A DNA stretch of 64,000 nucleotides from the NCBI GenBank assembly GCA_029260375.1, contig JAJDDI010000063.1:1-64000 (forward strand), read 5' to 3'. Positions 42,093-50,350 of the stretch are shown one piece after another; positions within the stretch are counted from its first letter, which is position 1, and each line of letters starts with the position of its first letter. The DNA is from Phycisphaerales bacterium. GTDB taxonomy: Bacteria > Planctomycetota > Phycisphaerae > Phycisphaerales > UBA1924. Under the pieces are notes generated by a model. The model did not search any database and was not told where the DNA came from. It saw nothing but the letters and a program-made list of their open reading frames with translations. The translations under genes were made by a program, and so were the position numbers.

Positions 42093-43682
42093 ATGCCCGA
42101 TTCCCAGCACGCGACCAGGCCCCTGACGCTCTACAACACGCTGACCAAGCGCGCCGAGCCCCTGAGCGTGGGGGACCCCTCGCGGGTGACGTTCTACACC
42201 TGCGGACCGACGGTCTACGACGACGCGCACATCGGCAACTTCCGCTCGTTCCTCGCGGCGGACCTGCTGCGCCGCTGGATCGAGAGCCCCCTGTGCACGC
42301 TGACCGACGAGTCGGGCGGGTTGCACTCGTCGCCGCGTGAGGTGGTGCACGTGATGAACATCACGGACGTGGGGCACATGACCGACGACGACGTGCCCGA
42401 CGGCTCGGGCGAGGACAAGATGGCCGTCGCGGGCAAGCGCCTGGAAGAGGCCAAGAAATCGGGCACGCTGCCGGCGGGCGTGGATGTTGACCCGCACAAG
42501 CCACAAGAGATCGCGCGCTTCTATGCGGATCGGTTCATCGAGGACGCCAGGGCCCTGGGGCTGAAGGTGGCCATTGACGCCGAGGCGCATCCCGAGCGCA
42601 TGCCCCGGGCGACGGACAACATCAGCGGCATGGTCTCGATGATCGAGTCGCTCGCGGGCAAGGGCTTCGCCTACCGCGCGGGCGACGCGGTGTACTTCGA
42701 CGTGCAGAAGTACACCCGCTACGGCGAGCTCTCGGGCAACACCATCGACAAGCTCCGCGGCGGCGCGGGCGGGCGCGTCTCCGACGAGCACCGGGCCGGC
42801 AAGCGCCACCCGGCGGACTTCCTGCTGTGGAAGGCCGACGCGACGCACCTGATGCGCTGGCCCGGCCCGGTGATCGGGGGGCAGAGCGTCGGCGAGGGCT
42901 ACCCGGGGTGGCACATCGAGTGCTCGGTCATGGCCCGCGGGGCGCTGGGCGACGTGATCGACCTGCACTCGGGCGGCGAGGACAACATCTTCCCCCATCA
43001 CGAGTGCGAACGGGCCCAGTCCTGCTGCTTCACCGGGCACGACCGCTTCGCGAGGCACTGGTTCCACCCGCGGTTTTTGATGGTCGAGGGCGCGAAGATG
43101 TCCAAGAGCAAGGGCACGTTCTACACGCCCCGCGACCTGTTCGCACAGGGGCACGAGCCGGGCGCGGTGCGATTGGAGCTGATCAAGTCGCACTACCGCT
43201 CCAACGCGGATTTCTCGATGCAGGGGCTCAAGGACTCGGCGCGCCAGGTCGAGCGCTGGCGCCGTTTCGTCGAGCAGGGCGAGGCTGGTGAGACGGGCGA
43301 CGCGCACGCGGGCGCGAGCGAGGTGTTTGCGTTCGCCGAGGCGATGAGCGACGACCTGAATATCTCGGGCGCGATCGGCGTGATGAACACGTGGATGAAC
43401 TCGATCGACAAGCCGACCAGGAGCGACGCGGCGGTCGTCCGCGCGTTCGACGCGGTGCTTGGGGTCCTTGCGCTGGATCGCCTCGAGGCCAAGAGCACCG
43501 GTCTCGGCGTCTACCAGGGCGTGGACCCCTCCCCCGAGGTTGAGGCGCTGCTGGGCGAGCGGGCCGAGGCGCGCAAGGGCAAGGACTACGCCCGCTCCGA
43601 CGCCATCCGCGACCAGCTCGCGGGGATGGGGCTGGCGATCAAGGACGTCGCGGGCGGGAAGGTGGAAGTCAGCCGAGCCTGA
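42093..43682 (+). CDS. cysS: Cysteinyl-tRNA synthetase
   Basis: This class I synthetase charges tRNA(Cys). The 529-residue product has the zinc-binding Cys near residue 37 (FYTCGPTVYDDAHIGNFRSF, which includes the HIGN ATP motif), GWHIECSVMA (second zinc Cys), SGGEDNIFPHHECERAQ (zinc His ligands) and KMSKSKGTFYT (KMSKS loop). Compared with short CysS forms there is an insert of about 50 residues after VMNITDVGHMTDD, holding DGSGEDKMAVAGKRLEEAK, which is also seen in other planctomycetes as far as I recall. It follows the corC-like gene by 11 bases. Confidence 0.96.
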   Translation: MPDSQHATRPLTLYNTLTKRAEPLSVGDPSRVTFYTCGPTVYDDAHIGNFRSFLAADLLRRWIESPLCTLTDESGGLHSSPREVVHVMNITDVGHMTDDDVPDGSGEDKMAVAGKRLEEAKKSGTLPAGVDVDPHKPQEIARFYADRFIEDARALGLKVAIDAEAHPERMPRATDNISGMVSMIESLAGKGFAYRAGDAVYFDVQKYTRYGELSGNTIDKLRGGAGGRVSDEHRAGKRHPADFLLWKADATHLMRWPGPVIGGQSVGEGYPGWHIECSVMARGALGDVIDLHSGGEDNIFPHHECERAQSCCFTGHDRFARHWFHPRFLMVEGAKMSKSKGTFYTPRDLFAQGHEPGAVRLELIKSHYRSNADFSMQGLKDSARQVERWRRFVEQGEAGETGDAHAGASEVFAFAEAMSDDLNISGAIGVMNTWMNSIDKPTRSDAAVVRAFDAVLGVLALDRLEAKSTGLGVYQGVDPSPEVEALLGERAEARKGKDYARSDAIRDQLAGMGLAIKDVAGGKVEVSRA

Positions 43683-43711
43683 TCGGCAGCGCCACCCGCC
43701 AAGCGGACCGC

Positions 43712-43732
43712 GGGAGGGCTGGAAGCCCTCCC
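43712..43732 (+). repeat. REP-like single hairpin after cysS
   Basis: GGGAGGGCT (43712-43720) pairs with AGCCCTCCC (43724-43732) around GGA. The core GGGCTGGAAGCCC is the reverse complement of the core of the repeat at 24683-24754. No T run follows, but it lies 30 bases past the cysS stop codon and could weaken transcription. Confidence 0.65.
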
Positions 43733-43816
43733 CTCCAATCCCGATTCGAGACTTCGCCACTTCACGATCTGATCAGCCGACCTCCCGACCTGCCGATGTC
43801 AGGTACGATCACCCCC

Positions 43817-45502
43817 ATGTCCTGGACGCTGTACAAGTACATCTTCTTCGAGGTTGCGCGCCTCGTGCTGCTCTCCACGGCGGTCCTGGTCGCGGTGATC
43901 GCGTTCGCGGCGTCGGTCAAGCCGCTGGCCGACGGCAAGCTCGGGGCGATGGGCTTTGTCCGCTTCCTGCTGCTGGCCATCCCGCCCATGCTCGCGTACG
44001 CGCTGCCCTTCGCGTCGGGCTTCGGGACGACGCTGGCCTACCACCGCCTGGCGCAGGACAACGAGATCCTCGCGGCCAAGGCGGGCGGGGTCTCGCACCG
44101 CCGGCTGCTGATCCCCGCCGCGGCGATCGGGGTGGTGCTGGCGCTCTCGCTCATGGTGCTCAACGAGCAGGTCATCCCTCGATTCTTGACGCGGATGGAG
44201 AGGCTTATCACGCAGGACGTGATGCAGATCATGGTGCGGTCGATCGACCGGGGCGACTCGGTGCGGATCGGGTCCACGGAGATCTACGCCGACGACGTGC
44301 AGCGGGTCGCGCCGCGCGAGGGCTCGACGGTTATCGACCAGTATCTGCTCGCGGGCGTGGTGGCGGTGGACCTGTCCAAGGACGGCGACGTCGAGACGAT
44401 GATCACGGCCCGGCGCACCTGGATCCTGCTCGTGCCCGGCGCCGACGCGGGGTTCGAGGACTCGGACTCGGTGGCGGCGCTGATCCGCTTCGAGGACGCG
44501 CGGGGCCTCCAGGGCGGGACGGTCGTGGGCGGCGAGGTGCTGCCGGCGCCGCCGGTGCGGATCCCCAACCCGTTCACGGACGACCCAAAGTTCCTGACCT
44601 GGGGCGAGCTGCGGGCGCTGCGCCGGGCGCCGGAGGAGATGAACTGGATCGAAGCCAAGCGTCTGAACCTGGCGCGGGAGTACGCGGGGCAGGAGGCGAT
44701 GGAGGCGATCCGTCGCCTGCTGCGTCAGGACGGGCTGGCGCGGTTCAGCAACGACCAGGGCGAGAGCTTCCTGGTCCGGGCCGCGGCGCTGCGCTGGCAG
44801 GACGGGTGGACGCTCGTCGCCCCGACGAGCACGGGCAGGGTCGAGGTCGAGGTGTACCGCCCGGACGGGGGCGGGATCGACCGCTACGCCGCCCGCATGG
44901 GCAAGCTGGTGGGTGAGTCGAGCTCGTACGACGACCCGACGAGCCCCGCGCCCACGGCGGGCCTCTCGTTCACGCTCCGCCTGCTGGACGTGGAGATCCT
45001 GGGTTCGACCGCCGCCCGCGACGCGAACCTGCCCGCGACCCAGACCGAGCGTGTCGAGTTCCCCGGGCTCGAGGTCGCGGGCGACCCGATGCGCCTGCTG
45101 CGGGAGATGAGCAGCAAGGACCTGCTGCGTGAGGTGCGCCCCAACACCGAGGGGGACGGTCGGGTCGAGCCCATCGCGCGGGCCGCGGCGTCGCTGGAGA
45201 AGGACCTGGGGCGCCTGCAGCGCGAGATCACGAGCAAGCAGCACGAGCGGATGGCGATGGCGGTGAGCTGCCTGGTGATGGTGCTCACGGGCGCCGTGAC
45301 GGCGATGAAGCTGCGCGACTCCATGCCCCTGGTCGTGTACTTGTGGAGCTTCTTCCCCGCGATCGGCACGATCATCTTTATTTCGACGGGCCAGCAGATG
45401 ACGCACGGCTCGGGCCTGATCGGCATCCCCGTGCTCTGGGGCGGGGTCATCCTCCTGGCGATCTACACCGTCCTCACGCTCCGCGTGCTCCAGCGCCACT
45501 GA
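43817..45502 (+). CDS. LptF/LptG-family permease (first copy)
   Basis: The 561-residue product has the YjgP/YjgQ layout: three N-terminal helices (about residues 12-35, 55-80, 97-120) with YKYIFFEVARLVLLSTAVLV at the start and NEILAAKAGGVS (the coupling-helix loop characteristic of LptF/G), a long periplasmic domain of about 300 residues, and three C-terminal helices from about residue 475. It works as the permease of an ABC exporter moving lipopolysaccharide from the inner membrane; LptB and LptC are not in the window. ATG 43817 is used. The periplasmic part is longer than usual. The GT39 gene follows 6 bases after the stop. Confidence 0.88.
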   Translation: MSWTLYKYIFFEVARLVLLSTAVLVAVIAFAASVKPLADGKLGAMGFVRFLLLAIPPMLAYALPFASGFGTTLAYHRLAQDNEILAAKAGGVSHRRLLIPAAAIGVVLALSLMVLNEQVIPRFLTRMERLITQDVMQIMVRSIDRGDSVRIGSTEIYADDVQRVAPREGSTVIDQYLLAGVVAVDLSKDGDVETMITARRTWILLVPGADAGFEDSDSVAALIRFEDARGLQGGTVVGGEVLPAPPVRIPNPFTDDPKFLTWGELRALRRAPEEMNWIEAKRLNLAREYAGQEAMEAIRRLLRQDGLARFSNDQGESFLVRAAALRWQDGWTLVAPTSTGRVEVEVYRPDGGGIDRYAARMGKLVGESSSYDDPTSPAPTAGLSFTLRLLDVEILGSTAARDANLPATQTERVEFPGLEVAGDPMRLLREMSSKDLLREVRPNTEGDGRVEPIARAAASLEKDLGRLQREITSKQHERMAMAVSCLVMVLTGAVTAMKLRDSMPLVVYLWSFFPAIGTIIFISTGQQMTHGSGLIGIPVLWGGVILLAIYTVLTLRVLQRH

Positions 45503-45508
45503 CCATCC

Positions 45509-47125
45509 ATGACTGAGACCGACCAACCGGCGCTGATCAGCGACGACCAGAGCGTGTTCACATGGGCGGCCAGGCCCTCGTCGCTGTGGCTGCTCGTGCT
45601 CGGGCTGCTGGCGTTCCGCCTCGTGTGGCTGGTGTTCTTCTCCGAGCTGACACTGGCCGAGGACGAAGCGCACTACTGGGAGTGGAGCCGGCGCCCGGGG
45701 TGGAGCTACGCGACCAAGGGCCCGGGCGTGGCCTGGGCGATCTGGCTCTCGACCAGCCTGTTCGGGCACAGCGAGTGGGCGGTGCGCCTGCCCGCGGTGC
45801 TCGCCAGCGCGATCAGCACGCTGGCGATCGCGGACCTGGCGCGCCGGGCCTTCGGGGATCGGCGCGTGGGCTTCTTCGCGGGGGCGGTCTGGCAGTGCCT
45901 GCCCGCGGTCGGGATCACGAGCGTGCTGATGACGATCGACGGCCCGTACCTGGCGTGCTGGGCGGTGGCGTGCTGGGCGTGGTTCCGGGCGTCGCGCGAG
46001 CGTTGGCGCCCGGGGTGGGTGATCGCGGGGCTGGCGCTGGCGCTGGGTTTCCTGTTTAAGTACACGATCGTGCTGCTGGTCATCGGGCTGGCGATCGATC
46101 TGCTCCGCCGGTCCGGGCGGGAGCGCCGCCCGCTCGGGGGCGGCGTGCTGGCGCTGGCGGTCGCGTGCCTGGGCCTGGTCCCGGTGCTGATCTGGAACGC
46201 GCAGCACGACTGGGTGACGCTGCACCACCTGCTGGGACACCTGGGCGTGCGTGGGGGCGAGGGTGTCAGCGAGACCTCCGGCGGCTGGTCGTACGACCCG
46301 AAGTGGACGCTGGAGTTCATCGTCCTGCAGACCGCGGTGACCGGGCCGGCGCTGGCGCTCATGATCGCGGGCATCGTCGGGACACGGCGCTCACGCGAGC
46401 TGCCGGGCTTCATGCTGTGCGCGGCGGCGCCCGTGTTCGTGTTCTATCTGCTGGTGACGCTGCTCACGCCAGCCGAGGGCAACTGGGCGATGGGCGGGTT
46501 CGTGACGCTGTGCCCGCTGGCGGGGTGGATGGTCGTCAGCGCCCGGCAGCGCCGCGTGACGTGGCTGCGCCTGGTCTGGGGGGCGAGCGCCGTGACGGGC
46601 GTGCTGGCGCTTCTCATCTCCCCCGGCGCGTCGCTCGCGGCCCGCACGCCCTGGCTCGGCGAGAAGATCCCGGTCCACCGGATGATGGGCATGCGTGAGC
46701 ACGCGCAGGCCGCGTGGGAGCTGGGGGAGCGCCTGCGTGAGGAAACTGGGCGTGAGACGTTCTTCGTGACGGGGCACTACGGGCGTGCCAGCCAGCTCGC
46801 GTTCTACCTGCCCGGGCGCCCGACGGTGTACTGCGCCGCGACCGCGATCGGGGGCAGCTCGCGCCAGTACGACCACTGGGCCGAGACCGACCTGTCGCGT
46901 GCGGACGTCAACGCGCGCCTGCTGGGGCGCCCCGCGGTGATCCTCACGGGCGGGGGCGAGCGTCTGCAGCGCGCCTGGGCGTCGGCGTTCGGATCGATCG
47001 AGGACATCGGCCCCCTCCCGGGCGAGCCCAAGGCCAACCGCACGACGCTCATCGGACTGGACTGTGTGGGCTTTGCACGACCCGGCGTCGCGCGGGACAA
47101 TGCGGGCGCCGCCCCGTCACCCTGA
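45509..47125 (+). CDS. GT39 / ArnT-like glycosyltransferase
   Basis: The 538-residue product is a polytopic GT-C enzyme with about ten or more helices. The catalytic block SELTLAEDEAHYWEWSRRPG lies near residue 50, with the Glu-Asp-Glu acidic pair typical of PMT/ArnT enzymes, followed by TKGPGVAW and a YGRASQLAFYLPG region in the C-terminal soluble part. The family moves a sugar from a lipid-linked carrier (decaprenyl or undecaprenyl phosphate) to lipid A, protein or polysaccharide on the outer side of the inner membrane. Location between two LptF/G-type permeases points to lipid A or LPS as acceptor. Donor sugar unknown. Confidence 0.88.
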   Translation: MTETDQPALISDDQSVFTWAARPSSLWLLVLGLLAFRLVWLVFFSELTLAEDEAHYWEWSRRPGWSYATKGPGVAWAIWLSTSLFGHSEWAVRLPAVLASAISTLAIADLARRAFGDRRVGFFAGAVWQCLPAVGITSVLMTIDGPYLACWAVACWAWFRASRERWRPGWVIAGLALALGFLFKYTIVLLVIGLAIDLLRRSGRERRPLGGGVLALAVACLGLVPVLIWNAQHDWVTLHHLLGHLGVRGGEGVSETSGGWSYDPKWTLEFIVLQTAVTGPALALMIAGIVGTRRSRELPGFMLCAAAPVFVFYLLVTLLTPAEGNWAMGGFVTLCPLAGWMVVSARQRRVTWLRLVWGASAVTGVLALLISPGASLAARTPWLGEKIPVHRMMGMREHAQAAWELGERLREETGRETFFVTGHYGRASQLAFYLPGRPTVYCAATAIGGSSRQYDHWAETDLSRADVNARLLGRPAVILTGGGERLQRAWASAFGSIEDIGPLPGEPKANRTTLIGLDCVGFARPGVARDNAGAAPSP

Positions 47126-47134
47126 TCGGAGCCC

Positions 47135-47794
47135 ATGACCCACGCGCCCAGCGCATCACGCAAGTCGAAACGCACGGTCTGGATCGTGGGCGCGATGGTC
47201 CTGCTCGTGGCCGTGTCCACGCTGCTGGACTGGCGCCTGTTCCACTGGCTCGCCCAGACCGATCCCGAGAAGCTCAGCTCGCTCAAGCGGCACGACTGGT
47301 ACCAGTTCCTGCGCGCCGTCGGCTACCTGCCCACCTGGGCGGTGCTGGCGCTGGCGATCTCGCTGTGCGACGCGGGGCGACGGGCGGGGTTCGGGCGGGG
47401 GCTGCTCGTGGTCGTCGCGCCGCTGATCAGCGGGGCGCTGGCGGAGCTGGGCAAGCTGATCGTCTCGCGCGAGCGCCCGATCCGCGACGGCGTCGTCCAG
47501 AACGAGGGCGCGTACACCTGGAAGGGGATTTTCCAGGGGTTCGTCGACGGGGGGAACCTGGGGATGCCCTCGAGCCACGCGGCCGTCGCGTTCGGGGGCG
47601 CCGCGATGGTCGGCGTGCTCTTCCCGCCGGCGCGCTGGCTGATGCTGCTGCTCGCGGGCGGGTGCGGGCTCTCCCGCCTGCTCAGCGGGGCGCACTTCGC
47701 ATCGGACGTGGTCGTCGGGGCGTGCCTGGGCGTGATCGTCGCCTGGGCGCTGGGACGCGCCATCGGGGCCAGACCCGCCCGCGGCGCTCTGTAA
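47135..47794 (+). CDS. PAP2-family membrane phosphatase
   Basis: The 219-residue product has five or six helices and the three phosphatase motifs: KLIVSRERP (C1), MPSSHAAVAFG (C2, catalytic His) and SRLLSGAHFASDVVVG (C3, nucleophilic His). It would remove a phosphate from a lipid phosphate in the membrane. PAP2 enzymes include undecaprenyl-pyrophosphate phosphatase and lipid A 1- or 4'-phosphatases; its position 9 bases after the ArnT-like gene and 58 bases ahead of the second permease suggests a role in recycling the lipid carrier or in lipid A dephosphorylation. Confidence 0.9.
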   Translation: MTHAPSASRKSKRTVWIVGAMVLLVAVSTLLDWRLFHWLAQTDPEKLSSLKRHDWYQFLRAVGYLPTWAVLALAISLCDAGRRAGFGRGLLVVVAPLISGALAELGKLIVSRERPIRDGVVQNEGAYTWKGIFQGFVDGGNLGMPSSHAAVAFGGAAMVGVLFPPARWLMLLLAGGCGLSRLLSGAHFASDVVVGACLGVIVAWALGRAIGARPARGAL

Positions 47795-47852
47795 GCGTTG
47801 GCGCCCGTACACTCTGGCGAGCCCCGAAACCGCCCCGCCCGGACCGAAACTC

Positions 47853-48989
47853 GTGACGATCCTCGACCGCTACATCGCGCGCCTCTATCTGACGAACGTG
47901 ATCACGCTCTTCGTGATCCTGTTCAGTTTCGTGGTGGTGATCGACGTGAGCCTGAACGTGGACCGCTTCTTCAAGGCGGCCGTCATCCTGGGCACTTCCA
48001 GCGACGGGGTCGAGCCGGGGTTCTTCCGGCGCCTGATCATCGCCGTGCTGGTCATCGCCGACCTGTGGTGGCCCCGCCTGCTCCAGCTGTTCAACTTCAT
48101 GCTCGGGCTGGTGCTCGTCGCGGGGATGGGCTTCACGTGCTCGCAGCTGGTGCGCAACCGGGAGTTCCTGGCGATGCTGACGGCGGGCATCTCGCTGCGC
48201 CGCGTCGCGAGGCCGATCCTGATCATCGCCGTGGGCATGACGCTGCTGCAGGCGCTCAACCAGGAGCTGGTGATCCCGCGCGTGGCGCCCCTGCTGGCCA
48301 GAGATCACGGCGACGCCGGGCAGCGGGGGCTGGGCGTGACCGCCGCGCCCCTGACGGCCGACGGGCGGGGCTGGCTCTACCGGGCGGTTTCGTTTGACGC
48401 CGACTCGGACGTGCTCACGGGCGTCTACATCATCGAGCGCGACGAGGAGACGCGCCAGGCGGTCCGCGAGATCACCGCGACGCGCGCCAGCTGGCGCGAC
48501 GGCGGCTGGGACCTGGAGGGCGGGCAGCAGCGGACCATCAGCGTTGGCCAGGGCACCACCCGCCCGCCGCCCACGCCCATCGACCGCGTCGAATCCAGCC
48601 TGGACCCCACGACGCTCAAGATGAACCGCTACAAGGAGTTCCGCAACGCCCTGAGCTTCGCCCAGATCGGGCAGATCCTCGACCGGGGCGATCAGCTCGA
48701 CAGCCAGACCCGGCGGGATCTGCAGCGGATCCGCTGGGGGCGGATCTCCATGATGTTCTCGGCCCTGCTCACCCTGGTCATGGCCCTGCCCTTCTTCGTG
48801 ACCCGCGTGCCCAAGAACATGGTCCTCCAGTCGCTCAAGTGCGCCCCGATCTCGATCGGGGCGCTGCTGCTGGGCGTGGTGGGCTCGTCGGCGATGCTGC
48901 CCGGGGTCCCGCCCGGGATCGGGGCGTTCCTGCCGGTGATGGTGCTCTCCACGGCCGCGGTCGCGATCTCCAGCCAGATCAAGTCCTGA
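47853..48989 (+). CDS. LptF/LptG-family permease (second copy)
   Basis: The 378-residue product starts at GTG 47853 and has the short LptF/G form: TILDRYIARLYLTNVITLFVILFSFVVVI at the N-terminus, SQLVRNREFLAMLTAGISLRRVARPI (coupling loop), a periplasmic domain of about 120 residues and helices at about 300-322, 335-355 and 358-375. Together with the longer permease at 43817 it would make the LptFG heterodimer in the LPS export machine. No ribosome site is obvious. A GH57 gene follows after 71 bases. Confidence 0.9.
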   Translation: MTILDRYIARLYLTNVITLFVILFSFVVVIDVSLNVDRFFKAAVILGTSSDGVEPGFFRRLIIAVLVIADLWWPRLLQLFNFMLGLVLVAGMGFTCSQLVRNREFLAMLTAGISLRRVARPILIIAVGMTLLQALNQELVIPRVAPLLARDHGDAGQRGLGVTAAPLTADGRGWLYRAVSFDADSDVLTGVYIIERDEETRQAVREITATRASWRDGGWDLEGGQQRTISVGQGTTRPPPTPIDRVESSLDPTTLKMNRYKEFRNALSFAQIGQILDRGDQLDSQTRRDLQRIRWGRISMMFSALLTLVMALPFFVTRVPKNMVLQSLKCAPISIGALLLGVVGSSAMLPGVPPGIGAFLPVMVLSTAAVAISSQIKS

Positions 48990-49060
48990 CGCTCCGCGCT
49001 TGCACCGCCGGACTCGGCGGGGACAATACAACGTCCGGATCACCCCGATCGGAGTTTCCC

Positions 49061-50341
49061 ATGGCGTCGGTTGTCTTCTACTTCCAGGTTCACCAGCCGC
49101 ACCGCCTCAAGCGGTACTCCGTTTTCCATACGGACCCGTTCTACTTCGACGAGAAGTCCAACCGGGAGATCTGCGAGAAGGTCGCCGAGAAGTGCTACCG
49201 ACCCACGACGAGCAAGATCCTCGACCTGGTCCGGAGGCACGAGGGCAACTTCCGCGTGAGCTACGCAATCACGGGGACCGTGCTCGACCAGTTCGAGAAG
49301 TACGCGCCCGACGTGATCGAGCTGTTCCAGCAGCTGGCCGAGACGGGATGCTGCGAGTTCGTGGGCGAGACATATTACCACTCGCTGAGCTTCATCTACT
49401 CGCGCGAGGAGTTCCGCGAGCAGGTGCGGATGCACACGAAGAAGGTCCAGGACCTGTTCGGGCAGACGCCCACCGTCTTCCGCAACACCGAGCTGATCTA
49501 CGCCAACGAGCTCTCGCGTGAGCTGGCGCTGATCAAGGACGAGACGGGCAACCCGAGGTTCTACGGCGCCCTGTGCGAGGGCGTGGACAACCGCCTGGGC
49601 TACCGCTCGCCCAACTATGTCTACCAACCGCCCAAGGGCGAGGACGGCGAGCCGCTGATGGGGCGCGACGGGCGCCCGTTCGCGCTGCTGCTCAAGAACT
49701 ACCAGCTCTCGGACGACATCGCGTTCCGATTCTCCAACAAGGGCTGGGAGGAATGGCCCCTGTCCGCCGAGAAGTTCGCCAAGTGGGTCCACCAGATCAA
49801 CGGCGACGGGTTCCTCTGCAACCTGTTCATGGACTACGAGACCTTCGGCGAGCACCAGTGGGCCGACACGGGGATCTTCGAGTTCCTCGACAAGCTCCCG
49901 GAGGCCGTCTTCGACGTCGCGCCCGGGCAGAACCACTTCATCACGCCCAGCGAGGCGCTGCAGCGGTTCGACCCCGTGGGCGAGTACGACGTGCCCGAGT
50001 TCATCTCGTGGGCCGACACCGAGCGCGACCTGACCGCCTGGCGCGGCAACGCGATGCAATGGAACGCGCTCGAGGAGACCTACAAGCTCGAGAAGCAGAT
50101 CAAGGACCGCGTGATCGAGGTCAAGGCCAAACCGGACGCGAAGCGCGCCGAGAACATGACGCATGTCCTGGGCGACTGGCGCAAGCTCACCACGAGCGAT
50201 CACTTCTACTACATGTGCACCAAGTTCTGGTCCGACGGCGACGTGCACAAGTACTTCAGCCCGTACGACTCGCCCTACGACAGCTACATCAACTTCATGA
50301 ATGTCCTCGATAATGTGCGCACGCGCCTGGCGAGCGTCTGA
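49061..50341 (+). CDS. GH57-family alpha-amylase-like glycoside hydrolase
   Basis: The 426-residue product has the GH57 signatures: VFYFQVHQPHRL at the N-terminus, VFRNTELIYANEL (nucleophile Glu near residue 147) and FMDYETFGEHQ (acid/base Asp near residue 257). GH57 enzymes act on alpha-glucans such as glycogen, as amylases or branching enzymes, in the cytoplasm here as there is no signal peptide. The N-terminal extension seen if one reads further upstream is a chance open frame overlapping the permease gene; ATG 49061 has GGAG 8 bases upstream. The last gene of the run, 71 bases after lptG-type; convergent with the sigma-like gene. Confidence 0.92.
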   Translation: MASVVFYFQVHQPHRLKRYSVFHTDPFYFDEKSNREICEKVAEKCYRPTTSKILDLVRRHEGNFRVSYAITGTVLDQFEKYAPDVIELFQQLAETGCCEFVGETYYHSLSFIYSREEFREQVRMHTKKVQDLFGQTPTVFRNTELIYANELSRELALIKDETGNPRFYGALCEGVDNRLGYRSPNYVYQPPKGEDGEPLMGRDGRPFALLLKNYQLSDDIAFRFSNKGWEEWPLSAEKFAKWVHQINGDGFLCNLFMDYETFGEHQWADTGIFEFLDKLPEAVFDVAPGQNHFITPSEALQRFDPVGEYDVPEFISWADTERDLTAWRGNAMQWNALEETYKLEKQIKDRVIEVKAKPDAKRAENMTHVLGDWRKLTTSDHFYYMCTKFWSDGDVHKYFSPYDSPYDSYINFMNVLDNVRTRLASV

Positions 50342-50350
50342 CGCCGGGCA

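Noticed and set aside
43799-46240. 813-residue minus-strand frame opposite the permease and GT39 genes
   Set aside because: Shadow of high-GC third positions; rich in Arg, His, Asp and Gln without domains.
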